64,000 bases of DNA from Amblyomma americanum (Eukaryota; Arthropoda; Arachnida; Ixodida; Ixodidae). The stretch is taken from positions 1-64,000 of the forward strand of contig NW_027526762.1 of assembly GCF_052857255.1 (NCBI RefSeq), read 5' to 3'. The notes beneath the pieces are model-generated. The model was not told the DNA's origin and did no database searches. It saw only the letters and a program-made list of their open reading frames with translations. Positions within the stretch are counted from its first letter, which is position 1, and each line of letters starts with the position of its first letter. A program made the translations under genes and the position numbers. Shown piece after piece: positions 10,152-21,548 of the stretch.

Positions 10152-11909
10152 ATGCAGTACACAGTCACCGGCACGGATGTTACCGCCGCGGAGCTGGCCG
10201 ATGGCACTTGGACGGCGCTCGAAATGCAACGCCGCTACAGACGCCCGCCACCACCGGCAACGCCGCCGGCCAACACCCAAACGCCTGCAGCCACCACTGT
10301 CCTGTCAGACCAACGACCCCGCGGCCGTCCACCACCGCCGACTAAAAAACGACCACTTCCTCGCCTGCCTACAGAGGACTACAAAATCGTCTTCCGACCG
10401 CAAGGTACCGTCGACCTCAACGCAGTCGGCCCGGCCAAATTGGCGATGGCCATCTACAACGCCGCCAAGATCGACGGCCGCCTTGCAATCACCGCCGACC
10501 AAGTCCGCATCCACCCCACAAACAACACTGTTACCATCAGCACACCGGAAAAAGAACGGGCGTTCCTGTATGCTAAAATACAAACGTTAACCATTGACTC
10601 CAATGCCATCCGGGTAGCCACGTACGCCCCAGCCCCCGATGACTCCGTTCGAGGAATCATATACAGAGCCTACAGTCACGAGACCGACTCTGAGATCCTC
10701 GCTGAGCTCCAAGCTCGAAACCCTGATCTCCCCGTAGTCGCCGCACGCCGCATGGGCCGCACACGACATTTCGTGGTGACTATCGCCAATGCCAAGCTAC
10801 CCCGCTACGTGAGGTATCTCGGCTTCACTTTTGAGGTGTACCCCTACAAACGCCGTCCGGAGGCATGCTTCAACTGCCGGAAGCTAGGCCACAGGGCGGA
10901 TGTGTGCCCCCACCCGCGACAACCGACCTGCCGACGCTGTGGCGCAGCCCATGACCCTCCTCCAGCTGGCCAACCGCCCACGTGCCAAGCCTCATGCATC
11001 GTCTGCAAAGGTGCCCACCCTACAGGCAGCAGAAGCTGCAAATACCGGTTCACGTCCTCCACTCGGCCCAAGTCTTCCCCGTCGGTCACTGACACCGATA
11101 CCGGCTCCAACTTGGCAAACCCCGGACGCCAGTCCCGGTCCCGAGACCGAAAACGCGGCGACGACAACCTACTGCGGGACGGCTCCTTCCCCCCGCTTGG
11201 CAGCGACGGCAGCGACAGCCCTTCCAGCTGCACTCGCAGCCGTTCCACATCCGCCTCACCCAGCTCTCGAGCCAGCTCACAAGCCCGGCCGGGGACCAAA
11301 GCAGCCAAACAAGTTGGATGGAAGACTCCTGCACAAGTCACCGCTTCTCCACCAGATTCACAGGTAAGGGAGCTGGCAGATATGGTCAAGGAACTACAGC
11401 TACAATTGGCCAAAGCAAACGCTAAAATTCATAGCCTAGAATCAGCACAGGCAAACCCCAAATTGCAACCACAGCAGGTGGCTCACGCTCCCACATCCGA
11501 CCCTGTAGGTGATCCACGCATGGACACTGAGCAGCCTAAGCGCACGAAGCGTAAAGCACCTCTCCCCTCCTCACAAGCAGACATAGATGCCAAATTCGAG
11601 GCAGCTGATGCGCGAATGGCCCAATTCGAGGGCGCCCTCCTTCGACTCGCCCCCACCATTGACCGTCTAGTAGAAAGCTGCGCCACAATGGCAGCCAACA
11701 TCCAAACCCTTCATGCCAGGCTCGATACCCTCACGAATCCCTCGACATCAGCAACCCCCTTGCAGTCGCCAACCCCTCCTAACTACCCAGCACCCATTAT
11801 TGTCGCCACATCGGAGAGTGCAACCGCGCGCTCACGTGCAGGCGGCATTCTTAAATCACCCGTCGCGCTATCACAGCGCCCCGAACCCTACGGGAAACGC
11901 GATGGCTAG
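10152..11909 (+). CDS. LINE ORF1: gag-like RNA-binding protein with zinc knuckles
   Basis: 585 residues from ATG 10152 (an in-frame GTG at 10086 lies upstream but ATG is preferred) to TAG 11907-11909. In this family ORF1 binds the element RNA to form the retrotransposition particle. Seen: a proline/arginine-rich N-terminus; a central domain starting at DYKIVFRPQGTVDL; CCHC knuckles CFNCRKLGHRADVC, CRRCG and CIVCKGAHP about residues 240-300; an Ser/Arg-rich stretch around 310-380; a coiled-coil-like segment ELADMVKELQLQLAKANAKI about 410; and a Pro/Thr-rich tail. No frameshifts or stops. The stop overlaps the ORF2 start by 8 bases. Confidence 0.92.
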   Translation: MQYTVTGTDVTAAELADGTWTALEMQRRYRRPPPPATPPANTQTPAATTVLSDQRPRGRPPPPTKKRPLPRLPTEDYKIVFRPQGTVDLNAVGPAKLAMAIYNAAKIDGRLAITADQVRIHPTNNTVTISTPEKERAFLYAKIQTLTIDSNAIRVATYAPAPDDSVRGIIYRAYSHETDSEILAELQARNPDLPVVAARRMGRTRHFVVTIANAKLPRYVRYLGFTFEVYPYKRRPEACFNCRKLGHRADVCPHPRQPTCRRCGAAHDPPPAGQPPTCQASCIVCKGAHPTGSRSCKYRFTSSTRPKSSPSVTDTDTGSNLANPGRQSRSRDRKRGDDNLLRDGSFPPLGSDGSDSPSSCTRSRSTSASPSSRASSQARPGTKAAKQVGWKTPAQVTASPPDSQVRELADMVKELQLQLAKANAKIHSLESAQANPKLQPQQVAHAPTSDPVGDPRMDTEQPKRTKRKAPLPSSQADIDAKFEAADARMAQFEGALLRLAPTIDRLVESCATMAANIQTLHARLDTLTNPSTSATPLQSPTPPNYPAPIIVATSESATARSRAGGILKSPVALSQRPEPYGKRDG

Positions 11910-14900
11910 CTCCCCCTTCACAGTTTGGCAATGGAACTGCAGGGGCTTCAAGGCGAAGCGGCGAGCCTTGGAGCACACCCTGCAGGCCCAGCCGCACACC
12001 CCCCACATCATCGCACTTCAGGAAACATACATGGACACGAAACTTACCAGCTACGCCGCATATAACCAACAAACGACACCAGACCAACGGCCCAACACCG
12101 CCATCCTGGTCCACCGAAATTTAGCAGCTAATCATATAGACCTTAGTTACCCCGAGGTTCCGCACACTTTCGTACAGGTCCTACCGAACAGTCGCTCACA
12201 AGCCCCGCTCCACATCCTTAACGTCTACAGCCCCCCTAGCGACAAAAGCACACGAGTGGCAACCCTCGTTCGTAAGGCCTGCGCGACTGCACAAACAGGG
12301 ATGCTACTCATCTTAGGTGACTTCAACGCGCCGCATACCGAGTGGGGCTACCCCCGCAAAGCATGCGGTCGTAAGGGAGCCAAAGTGTGGGAGACAGCCC
12401 AAACACTGGGCCTGACACTACTCCTAGACCCCGACAGGCCTACTCGCATTGGAAACAGTGTCACACAGGACAGCTGCCCCGATCTCACTTTCGCCCGCAA
12501 CATCCCAGACGCACGCTGGGAAAACCTCGGCATGAACATAGGTAGCGACCATTATGTTCTCAGCACAACCTTCACGGCTACACACAGCAAAGCCCCCAAC
12601 CGAACAATCAGGCACACTTACTGGGACGCCTTCCGATACGTGCGCGCCAAACGCACTTCGGCCCCCATAGACGACCTGGACGCATGGGCAACCGCACTTC
12701 TCGAAGACACCGCCAATGCCACCTCCACGACTACCCAGAACGAGGATGGCCCCTCTCCCGACGCCAAACTAATACACATGTGGGAGGCCCAGCGCAGTCT
12801 TAGGGCTCGCTGGCTCCGCCAAAAGCACAATCGACCCCTCAAGCTCCGTCTCGTTCGCCTCGAGCGAGAGATCGAAGCTTACTCCGTCAAACTGAGTCAG
12901 GAGCAATGGCATCAAACCTGCGACCGTCTTAACGGCCAGTTAAGATGCAAAAACTCGTGGTTCTTGCTCAGACATTTACTGGACCCAACTCACACCAAAT
13001 CCACATCTCACAAGAACCTCACCCGTGTCATACACGCTTTTCAGGGAACAAATGAGGAACTCCTCGCTACCCTGAAAGACAAATACATCAATACTTCCAC
13101 TGAAATTTCCATCCCTTCAGGATACACGGGTGCTCAGAACACCAACATGGACGCCGACATCACGGCAGGAGAAGTCCGCGCCGCCCTCAACCAGATTAAA
13201 ACCACCGCGGCCGCTGGCGACGACCACATAACCAACAAGATGCTTCGTAACCTCGAAGATCAGTCCGTCGAAGCACTCACGGACCTCTTCAACCAACATT
13301 GGCATGAGGGTCGCCTTCCAGACACTTGGAAGCATGCCAAAGTGATTTTCATACCTAAGCCAGGCAAACGACTCGAGCTGGGCAACCTTCGGCCCATCTC
13401 GCTCACGTCCTGCCTGGGAAAGGTCATGGAACACGTCATACTCAATAGACTCCACACTCACGTAGACCAAGAGGACCTTTTCCCCCCCACTATGATCGGC
13501 TTCAGAACCGGCCGCTCCACTCAAGACATTATGTGGCAAATCCAACACGACATCCTCGATCCGAGACCCATCCGAGCTACACGAACCATCCTAAGCCTAG
13601 ATGTCAGCAAGGCTTTCGACAACGTGTCACATGCTTCCATCCTGGCAAACCTCTCACAAATGAATGTAGGCACTCGCACTTACAACTACATCGCCGACTT
13701 TCTTCATAACCGTACAGCAGAACTTCATATTGCAGACCTCCACAGTGAGAAGATCACACTAGGCACCCGAGGAACACCACAAGGAGCAGTCCTATCTCCG
13801 TTCCTTTTCAACACTACAATGAGAGGCCTCCCTCTGCTCCTGGAAAAGATACCTCACATTAAACACTCAATATATGCCGACGACATTACCCTGTGGACCA
13901 ACTCTGGCTCTGACGGGGAAATCCAAAACTCCCTCCAAACAGCAATCGATAAAGTACACTCCTTTGTACAGGCGAACGGGCTCACATGCTCCTCCACGAA
14001 GTCCGAATTACTAGTCATCAGGGACAGACGAGCTCGCCTGCCTGTCCCCGACCCGCAAGAACCTATTGTGCTTCAAGTCGACACACATCCCATACCTCCG
14101 GTCCGCACTATTCGCGTTCTGGGTATGTTAATACAGAACAACACGCAAAACTCGGAGGCCATTCAGCGCCTCCGCACCACAGCCAACCAGATCAACGGCC
14201 TTATCCGCCGCATCAGCACCCGCCGCAGAGGTATGAAGGAGGATGACCTCTGTCGGCTCACGCAAGCTTTCCTCATTAGCAGGATAGTCTACTCCTACCC
14301 CTACTAACACCTCCGCCGGAAGGACGAGGAAGCTGTGAACAGCATTATACGTTCAGCTTACAAAGCGGCACTGGGGCTACCTCAGTACGCCAGCACACAG
14401 CACCTCCTCCAACTCGGCATCTACAACACGCTCACAGAACTCATAGAGGCACACAAGACCGCCCAAATCCACCGCCTCTCCCGCACTAAACACGGGCGGC
14501 TCATACTTGACCGTCTCAACATCAACCCCATAGGCGACGTCCACCCCACGACGCCCATTCCGATAGGGGTCTATAGCCGCCTAGTTATAAAACCAATCTC
14601 CAAAAACATGCTACCTGGCCGCCATGATACGCGCCGTCAGCTGAAAGCCCAAGCACTAGATGCCACATACCTTGCCGACGAACACGCAATATACGTAGAT
14701 GCTGCACGGCAAAGTGCAAACACATACGTGGCTTGTGCAGCCACGCCACAGTCTACTCTCGTCACCGCCGCCACAGTAGTAGCTCACTCTCCGACAGCGG
14801 CAGAAGAAACCGCCATCGCGCTGGCCATCGCTGACCCACGTACGCGCACAGTCCTCAGCGACTCCAAAAGAGCAATACAAAATTACTCGGCAGGTTTTAT

Positions 14901-15462
14901 CTGCCACCCCGCTGCACGCATCCTTCGTGGCTGCACTCCCGACCATAAGATCAACCTGGTCTGGGTACCCGCCCACGCGGGAAACTCTGGAAACGAAGGG
15001 GTCGACCGACTAGCCCGAGGACTAACCAACCGGGCGGCCGGCCCCACGGACCCAGACGCTCTTGCAGAGGCTCCCCAGACCTTTGCCGAAATTACCAACC
15101 TCTACAGAGAGATGAGACGCCAGTTCCCGCCTCCACACCCCGACTTGAACCGAGCGCAAGCCACCTTGCTCCGCAGGTTGCAGACACACTCTATCCTTAG
15201 CCATTCTAGACTTTCACTCATCACAGACGGGGAATACGACCCCGTCTGCCAAAATTGTTACCAGGGACAAATCGCCAGCCAGGCTCACATCCTCTGGGGT
15301 TGCGCGGGAAATCCGCCCCCTCGAACCTTACTGCCAGCTCCCTCCGAAGATGGATGGAACGAACTCCTCAAAAGGCCAGACAAGAGCATCCAACTGGCAC
15401 TCATTTCGTGGGCCCAGGAAGTCGCCCCCACCTGGGGGCCACACCAAGCCCACCTGCCCTAA
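11902..15462 (+). pseudogene. LINE ORF2: endonuclease, reverse transcriptase, RNase H (one in-frame stop)
   Basis: Starts at ATG 11902, inside the last codons of ORF1, and spans 1,186 codons plus the final stop, with one internal TAA at 14305-14307. Seen in order: APE-type endonuclease (WQWNCRGFK at residue about 9, LQETYMD, LILGDFNAPHTEWGY, SDH near 215); RT fingers/palm (KVIFIPKPGK, LRPISLTSCLGKVMEH, GFRTGRSTQD, SLDVSKAFDNVSH, GTPQGAVLSP, catalytic YADD at residues 658-661, nucleotides 13873-13884); RNase H (AIYVDAA, AEETAIALAIA, LSDSKRAIQNY, LVWVPAHAGNSGNEGVDRLA); and a zinc-finger-like CQNCYQ-H-C motif near the end. The sequence after the stop continues in the same frame (HLRRKDEEAVN), so this is a point nonsense change between RT and RNase H. 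Confidence 0.93.
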
Positions 15463-15504
15463 ATCCCGCCAATCTATGGCAATAAAGTTGTTTCTCTCTC
15501 TCTC

Positions 15505-15518
15505 TGTAGCGTAAGCTA
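15505..15518. repeat. Target-site duplication, 3' copy, of the 9811-15504 LINE
   Basis: Second copy of tgtagcgtaagcta, directly after the (TC)n tail. Confidence 0.9.
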
Positions 15519-15611
15519 CACTGGCCGAGGTTGACCAGTTTCGCGTGCATCCTGGAGAGCCGTGGTGCACATGCGCGAGAAGCAGTGACGTCACAAAGGT
15601 GAATTAAAAAA

Positions 15612-15690
15612 AAGCCCCGTGTCGAAGCTGGGAATCGAACCAGGGTCTATAGCGTTTGAGGCGAAGGCACTCCCACTCCGCCACGACGGC
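15612..15690 (-). repeat. tRNA-like sequence (tRNA pseudogene or SINE head)
   Basis: On the minus strand it has an A-box-like tggcggagtgg and a B-box ggttcgattcc about 45 bases later, spaced as in a tRNA. The acceptor ends pair only partly (gccgtcg against cgacac), so I do not call a functional tRNA gene. The LINE at 15691-16668 split its 5' end. Confidence 0.6.
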
Positions 15691-16668
15691 ACTTTTTTTT
15701 CTTTATTGAATGGAAGTAGTGCCGGAAAGAAAAGTCTAAGCACGCTTACGCCACATAACGCCAGTCCACCTTACCCCTGCAGACTCCTCCAAGCAAAAAA
15801 TCAAAAGTCTGGGAGGCACACCCATGCATACAGAAAAGGGAGCCAGCTAGGCTGCTCTTGCAGGGCAGCATATACTCCCCGCACCAAAGCGCATTGTTCA
15901 CGAAACAAAGATTTCGACGACGGTGGTGATTCGGCATGGCGGTCCATCATGCGGCTCTTCCAGAGTCTACATAGTCCCAGCAACATAAATAGATCGTATG
16001 GCACAACATTGTTTTTCTCCGCAGGCAGAAAACGGATACTGTAGGGTGTGATGTCAATGTCCTTCTTAATTGTTCGTTGTAAAATGTCCCAGAAGAATAT
16101 AGCATCAATGCACAGAATAAAACAATGGTCAATTGTCTTAGGTGTATTGCACAGGCGGCAATTCACCACCTATGGGACAAGCAGCTCCTTAGCATGAAGC
16201 CATGCCTTCACCGGCGGCGTTGACGTGTGCAGCTTAAAAAGAATGTTTTCCCGGCAGAAGAAATGGCCATTCGCCTAACACGTTTTAAAACACTGGCGCC
16301 AAGGAACTCCAGAAAAGGTTGCCGATACAACGGTACAGGGAACAAATACTCTGTAACTGCACGAGTAATCTGTCTTCTGTAGATGCTATACAGGTAGTCT
16401 AAAGAAAAGAGCACAGTGGGGAAATTGAAACTGCACGAGTAATCTGCCTTCTGTAGAGGCTATACAGGTAGTCTAAAGAAAAGAGCACAGTGGGGAAATT
16501 GAAGGTGTCAGCAACCTCCTTAGGGAATCCCCATAAAGGCCCCTCCAGAGTGTGTCCAGTCGGTGCGAATATGAAAGGCGAATGAGCATTGAGACGCCGA
16601 ATAAGGACAGCTACTAAAAAAGGGTGATTTGACGATGTGAAAAAGTAAAAACGCCAGGCAAGCTGATG
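15691..16668 (-). mobile_element. 5'-truncated poly(A) LINE with 17-bp target-site duplication
   Basis: Minus-strand insertion with AATAAAG-poly(A) at its 3' end (plus strand 15692-15708) and a perfect 17-bp repeat, cactccgccacgacggc, at 15674-15690 and 16669-16685. The translated minus strand gives a zf-RVT-like C-terminus (CRLCNTPKTIDHCFILC, AIFFWDILQRT). A poly(A) tail plus this domain suggests an L1/Tx1-like family, different from the 9811 LINE. It contains a 74-bp tandem duplication and frameshifts. Confidence 0.85.
16355..16503. repeat. 74-bp tandem duplication inside the poly(A) LINE
   Basis: 16355-16428 and 16429-16502 are the same 74 bp (aactgcacgagtaatctg to gtggggaaattga) with only two differences seen (t/c and t/g), so the duplication is recent relative to the element's other damage. 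Confidence 0.9.
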
Positions 16669-16774
16669 CACTCCGCCACGACGGCTCGATATTAAACCGT
16701 GAATAAAGGCGCAAAATAATTAGGCGCAAGGTATCCGCCATACGAAAGTTTAATATGGAGAAAATCGAGCATAT

Positions 16775-17390
16775 GCTATAAACAACGGAGGTAGCCTAAA
16801 AGCAGTGAAGCGGAAACTATGCATAGGGATAAACCAGATGTATGCGTTAAGAGACAAGGAGGGCAATGTTATTGGCAATATGGATAAGATAAAGTAGCCG
16901 AATGGGGTGGAGCGTGCATGGCAGGTTCTCTCAGATCATGAATAGCAGGTTACCAATATCCGTCAATAGAAAAGTGTACAACAGCTGTATCTTACCGGTA
17001 CTCACCTACGGGGCAGAAACATGGAGGCTAACGAAAAGGGTTCAGCTTAAGTTAAGCACAGCACAGCGAGCCATGGAATGGAAAATGATAGGTGTAACGT
17101 TAAGAGACCGGAAGCGGGCCGAGTAGGTGAGGGAACAAGATCGTGCTAATGACATCCTAATGACATCCTAACCGCTGGTCCTTAAGGGTAACGGAGTGGA
17201 TTCCAAGAGAAGGCTAGCGTAGCAGGGGGCGGCAGAAGGTTAGGTGGGCGGATGAGATTAGGAAGTTTGCAGGCATAGGGTGGGCGCAGCTAGGAAAGGA
17301 CAGGGATAATTGGAGAGACATGGGAGAGGCCTTTGCCCTGCAGTGACTGTAGTTAGGCTGCTGATAATGATGGTGATGAGTGAATGCACG
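16775..17390 (+). mobile_element. RTE-like LINE, degraded 3' part
   Basis: Plus strand reads VYNSCILPVLTYGAETWRLT, then RAMEWKMIGVTLRDR and, through frameshifts, the usual C-terminal end with gggagaggcctttgccctgc and a degraded (GATGAT)n tail. Related fragments at 18895-19295 (-), 21549-21672 (+) and 34728-34835 (-). Confidence 0.75.
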
Positions 17391-17399
17391 CCTTTCATA

Positions 17400-18660
17400 T
17401 ATTAACTTTTCCGAACCAGATGTCGCCACGCTTACGCTACGTATATTCTGGCCGAGCAGGACTAGGCCATCATCAAATGTGCTCTCTCTTACCTGACATC
17501 AGGTAATCGCATCATGGTGTTGGTAGTACACAAAATGCACGTTCGGAACACATACATGCACCGTTTTTGTTCATTATCTTAGCATGGCCTGTTATGTGCT
17601 GGGCAAGAAACAGGTAGTTACTAATGTTGTGTTGCAGCCTTTCTTCTGGTAGAGTTTGAATCATGTGAAGTGCAGCTGAAAGAAGTTGTTTCATACATAA
17701 CTATACTTCATGCAACACAACACAAAGTGCACAGCCCCATGCTGAGTAGTGGTTTAAACTAAGAGTGAGCATTTTACTACTCTATTTAACATGTGATGCA
17801 AGTCAGTGATGCTGGAGGCATAAAACTATATATTGTGAGGTACCAAGAGGTATTGTGAGCAATCATGCTTTTAAGAGATATTGTAAATATATATTCTACT
17901 GAATGAACTAGTTCATCTTAGGAGCATTCAAGGCAACGCATTTTTGCAAAGTGCCATTAGCCAGAATAGGCCTTTTATGAAAGAGTTGCAGATGTAAACA
18001 ATTTAGCTTTAATACCACGCTGTGCATGCTGTAACGCAGGAAGAGTTTCATACAAGCAATTTGTGTACTACACCCCTAGCTTGACTGTGGGTCGATAGTG
18101 CCCAATTTTCATTTTAAGGTAGTGAAAAATATGTGCTATAACATAGACTTCTGCTTGCTGAAAGCTACAAATAAATACCGGCTTTTTAAGTAAGGACAGA
18201 AGTTACAAAGTTAATCCTGCAGGTTTTGAACTTCAGACTACTTATTTGGAAATATCAATCCCTTACCCGCAATGATTGAAGTTTGAACAATTAACATTAT
18301 ATTATAATAGGAAAAACGCTCTTATTTTACGTATGACTTTTGAAAAGCCTGCGTTTCATGGCAGCTCTCAAGTAGCCTTGATAAAGAGAAACCAGTAATG
18401 AGTCTAATGACACACGACCAAATTCTTGTAGGCAGAAAACGGCAGATTTTCAACTATATCATCGTGATTAGCTTTAAAGTAAGTGTTGAACACTGCAAAT
18501 CGCTTGATTTCCTTCATGGCTTATCACTGGTGTATACATACAAAGATTACCATACAAGATGTGGTTATCTGCACCTTGTAAGGCAATCCTAGGGCTTACT
18601 CGAAAGGTAACGCACCATAAAAGGAGTTCACAGTAGAGAGGAGAGAGAGAGAGTAGGCAG
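17400..18660. other. No gene recognised
   Basis: AT-rich sequence with only short ORFs and no repeat I can name. Confidence 0.4.
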
Positions 18661-18667
18661 AGGGTTT

Positions 18668-18760
18668 CTTGGCACTCACAAAGTCAACAAGGGAAGAGGA
18701 AACCCTCAGGGCGCTTGCCAATGTTTCCACAAGAGGACTTGTCTTCGCCTGGGATCAACA
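18668..18760 (-). mobile_element. Penelope-like (or related) terminal fragment
   Basis: Reverse complement reads ccaggcgaagacaagtcc, tcttgtggaaacattggcaa and an ending close to gactttgtgag. About 80 percent like the plus-strand fragment at 20020-20098. The acaag/cttgt stem next to GAAA resembles the hammerhead-type motifs reported in Penelope-like element repeats; this is an inference. Confidence 0.45.
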
Positions 18761-18894
18761 CACCCAGATGAAACTTAGAATCTCTAAAGTAGAGGTTTGT
18801 CCACTATTAATGCGAACACGCGAGCACATGGCCATGCTCTTTGGACGGCAACTGTATTCGACATTGCCGCACATCGAAGCGAAGGGACAAATGA

Positions 18895-19295
18895 CATTAT
18901 CATCATCATCAGCCTGACTACACCCACTACAGGGCAAAGGTCTCTCTCATGTTTGTCCAATTAACCCTGTCCTTTGACAGCTGCGTCCACTGTATGTCTG
19001 CAAACTTCTTAATCTCATCCGTCCACCTAACTTTATGCCGCCCCCTCTACGCTTGTCTTTAAGAACCAGTGGTTATCTTGACTTCACATTACATGCCCTG
19101 CCAAACCCATTTCTTCCTCTTGATCTCGACTAGGATATCATTAACCCGCATTTGTTCCCTCACCTACTCTGCCCGCTTCGGGTCTCTAAATGTTACACCT
19201 ATCAATCTTCTTCCCATAGCTATCCATGTTGTCTTTAACCTGAGCTGTACCAGAAAGTTAGCCTCCACGTTTCTGCCCCGTAGGGGAGTACTAGC
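18895..19295 (-). mobile_element. RTE-like LINE, 3' end
   Basis: Minus-strand copy of the family at 16775-17390. (ATG)n tail at 18896-18910, then the ctgactacacccactacagg segment and, in frameshifted translation, the end of the RT region (caggtaagattaacctccac-like text; LTYGAE region near 19260). Confidence 0.75.
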
Positions 19296-20004
19296 ACCAC
19301 ATTCAAGTACATCTTCTGCTGTGTATCTCTGTCACACGCAATGGACCTCTAAAGAGTGCGGCAACGCACTCATATGTTTGCACTAAATGTGCAAAGATGC
19401 ATAGTCCAGCACTGGCGTAATTAGTTAAAAAGGTCTCACACGTGGTAAGAGGTTTTCCCAGTACTTCATATTGCTGATTTATCGTTTCTTGCACCCTACG
19501 CCTCCAGCCCAACCCGTCATTTCATTCACCGTTATACTTTTACCTTATGCCCTGCGCCTCCTACTGTCACTTCACAGGAACCCTTGGCTTCCACACTCTT
19601 TCCCCCTCCCCCTTCCTACTGCCTTTTCTCTGAACCCGCCCTCATTTTCTCTTTTCCTTTCAGTTTCCTTCCCCTCTCCTGGTATTTCATTCTTCCGTAG
19701 TGCTTAACTCCTTTACCCTAGTTTTTCAGGTCAAAGCAGCCAGCCATAGTAAGCCACCTGTTGCAGCTGGACACACAGCCTTTCAAGCCTACTACCTCTC
19801 CATGCTCCACACCCTGGAATTTTTTTCTACTAAGCTCGCCTTTTTATTTTCACAGTTTTGAAGGTCGACCGGTTAATCCTCTTTAGCAGCCATCATGCCT
19901 AGACATAATGCACCCTGCAAATCATAACGCCATTCCCAATTCGCACCCTCCTCCCCTTCACCGGGCCTTCCTCCTCGGAGTGAAGACGCTATTTAAACCC
20001 CGCC

Positions 20005-20100
20005 AATGATGAATGCTTTGCCCAGACGAAGACAAGTCCTATCGACGAAACATCGGCAAGCACGCTGAGGCTTTCCCCTCCCTTATTCAGTTTGTGAGAT
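20005..20100 (+). mobile_element. Penelope-like (or related) terminal fragment
   Basis: cccagacgaagacaagtcct, atcgacgaaacatcggcaag, ttcagtttgtgag: the plus-strand counterpart of 18668-18760. Together they form inverted ends about 1.4 kb apart with an RTE-like fragment between them. Confidence 0.45.
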
Positions 20101-21548
20101 ACCAACGACCGACCGGTGTTCAAGCAAGCATGCCACAATCAAGCACATTTTTTAGTAACACGAAAGGCTGAGTGCCTCTACTCCTGACCACATTCCGAAT
20201 CATGCTCTGGTGGCTTTCTATACTAAAATACTGTACATGACAAAAACAGCTAATTAGTGAGGGCTAATGTTTGCTATAGGTGAAATTAAAACAACACTCT
20301 ACTACATTAATGAAACGAAACCACCAGCATCGACATCAATGTACAAGTTGCTGTAACATACGGCCCCAACAAGGACAATCTAGCTGGATGTATATTCTCT
20401 TTTTACATTTCCAAACTGCATGCATTATTTCTAGAAAGCGCGAGAACAGACGCTCATACATAGTGCCAGAGAACAGAGTGCATAATAATACCACTTGTGA
20501 GGTGTTTATCAGCAAATTCAATGAACAAGGCTTTGCAAATGGTTATTGCAGAAAATGGTTGCAGAAAATCAAAAATAAGTGCAAATCAATATAAGTCTAG
20601 TCGGGGATCTGGGTGGATTGGCTGCCATTACTTTAGGAACAAAGTGATACTGTTCATGAATACCTGAAGAAGAACAGCTTTACTCCTTCAAGTTCCGCAC
20701 TATACCCAGTACCAAGGTAGTAATAAAAGTAGCCTGGATCTTTTAACCAACAGTAACCATGTGAAAATGTAGGATGTGAAATTAAACAGGACAAGTATGA
20801 TGTTTACATTGTGTCACTTTTTAAGCGCCCTGTGATAAGGCATCAGGTCATTATTCAAGTTTTATTTGCCATGCTGCGATATCGAGTCAGTTGAGTGCTT
20901 TTCACAATTCCTGTCACTTCATGCTTCTTGCTGACTCCATTCGCCCGACATTAATTTTGTGCAGTGACATTTCTGGCCACAGCCTGTGCACAGACATCAA
21001 GTATCAGTCACTAGCAAGGATGGGTGTTAAAACTGATTGAGAACAAAATTAAAAATTAAAAAAACCGTGTCTTTTGTTTTCAGAAGGCTGCATACAGAGA
21101 CGCTGCAGAAATCCTTTTTCGCAGAGATGAATGCTCAAAATATCATAGTCATTAAGAGTATCATGCGCTGCCACAGAGAAAATCACTGCATTTTTCATTT
21201 TTTAAAAGAACAGGTTTTACCGTCAATGCTGCTTAAATGAGCTATGGCTTAAATGTTTAATGTTTATTCTATGAGGAACTGAAAGGGATGAAGATATTGG
21301 ATCTCCCTTTCCCTGACATTGGACTGACTGGTGGCTCCACTCTAAACATTGATCAGTCCTAGATGCACTTCCATGTCAAAGTGCTAAGAAGTAACTCAAA
21401 GCATCCAGTATGATGAGGCACTTGTTTGCCATCCAGCCATCCCGTGGCACTTCGAGGTTCCTGAACACATGCATACTAGTCAATATTTGCACTGTACATG
21501 AAGTTTCTCGTGGAGTGGTGCATCTTGACAGAAAGCATGGTAAGTAAG
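20101..21548. other. No gene recognised
   Basis: AT-rich, only short unsupported ORFs. Confidence 0.4.

Larger units (their letters stand above)
9811..15504 (+). mobile_element. Full-length two-ORF non-LTR retrotransposon (LINE, RNase H-bearing, I/LOA/R1-like group)
   Basis: A 5.7-kb insertion bounded by a perfect 14-bp direct repeat (tgtagcgtaagcta at 9797-9810 and 15505-15518). It has a 341-nt 5' leader, ORF1 (gag-like, zinc knuckles), ORF2 (APE-type endonuclease, reverse transcriptase, RNase H, terminal zinc finger), AATAAA at 15480-15485 and a short (TC)n tail instead of poly(A). Coding sequence is intact except for one nonsense codon in ORF2. The base composition is GC-richer than its surroundings. 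An RNase H after the RT points to the I/LOA/R1 group of clades; the exact clade needs a phylogeny. The intact duplications and few lesions suggest a fairly recent insertion. Confidence 0.93.

Noticed and set aside
11713..11901. N-terminal extension of LINE ORF2 before 11902
   Set aside because: It overlaps ORF1 coding sequence; the endonuclease domain begins directly after the ATG at 11902.
15612..15690. Functional tRNA gene on the minus strand
   Set aside because: The A and B boxes are tRNA-like, but the acceptor stem pairs only partly and the sequence is broken by an insertion, so I call it a pseudogene or SINE head.
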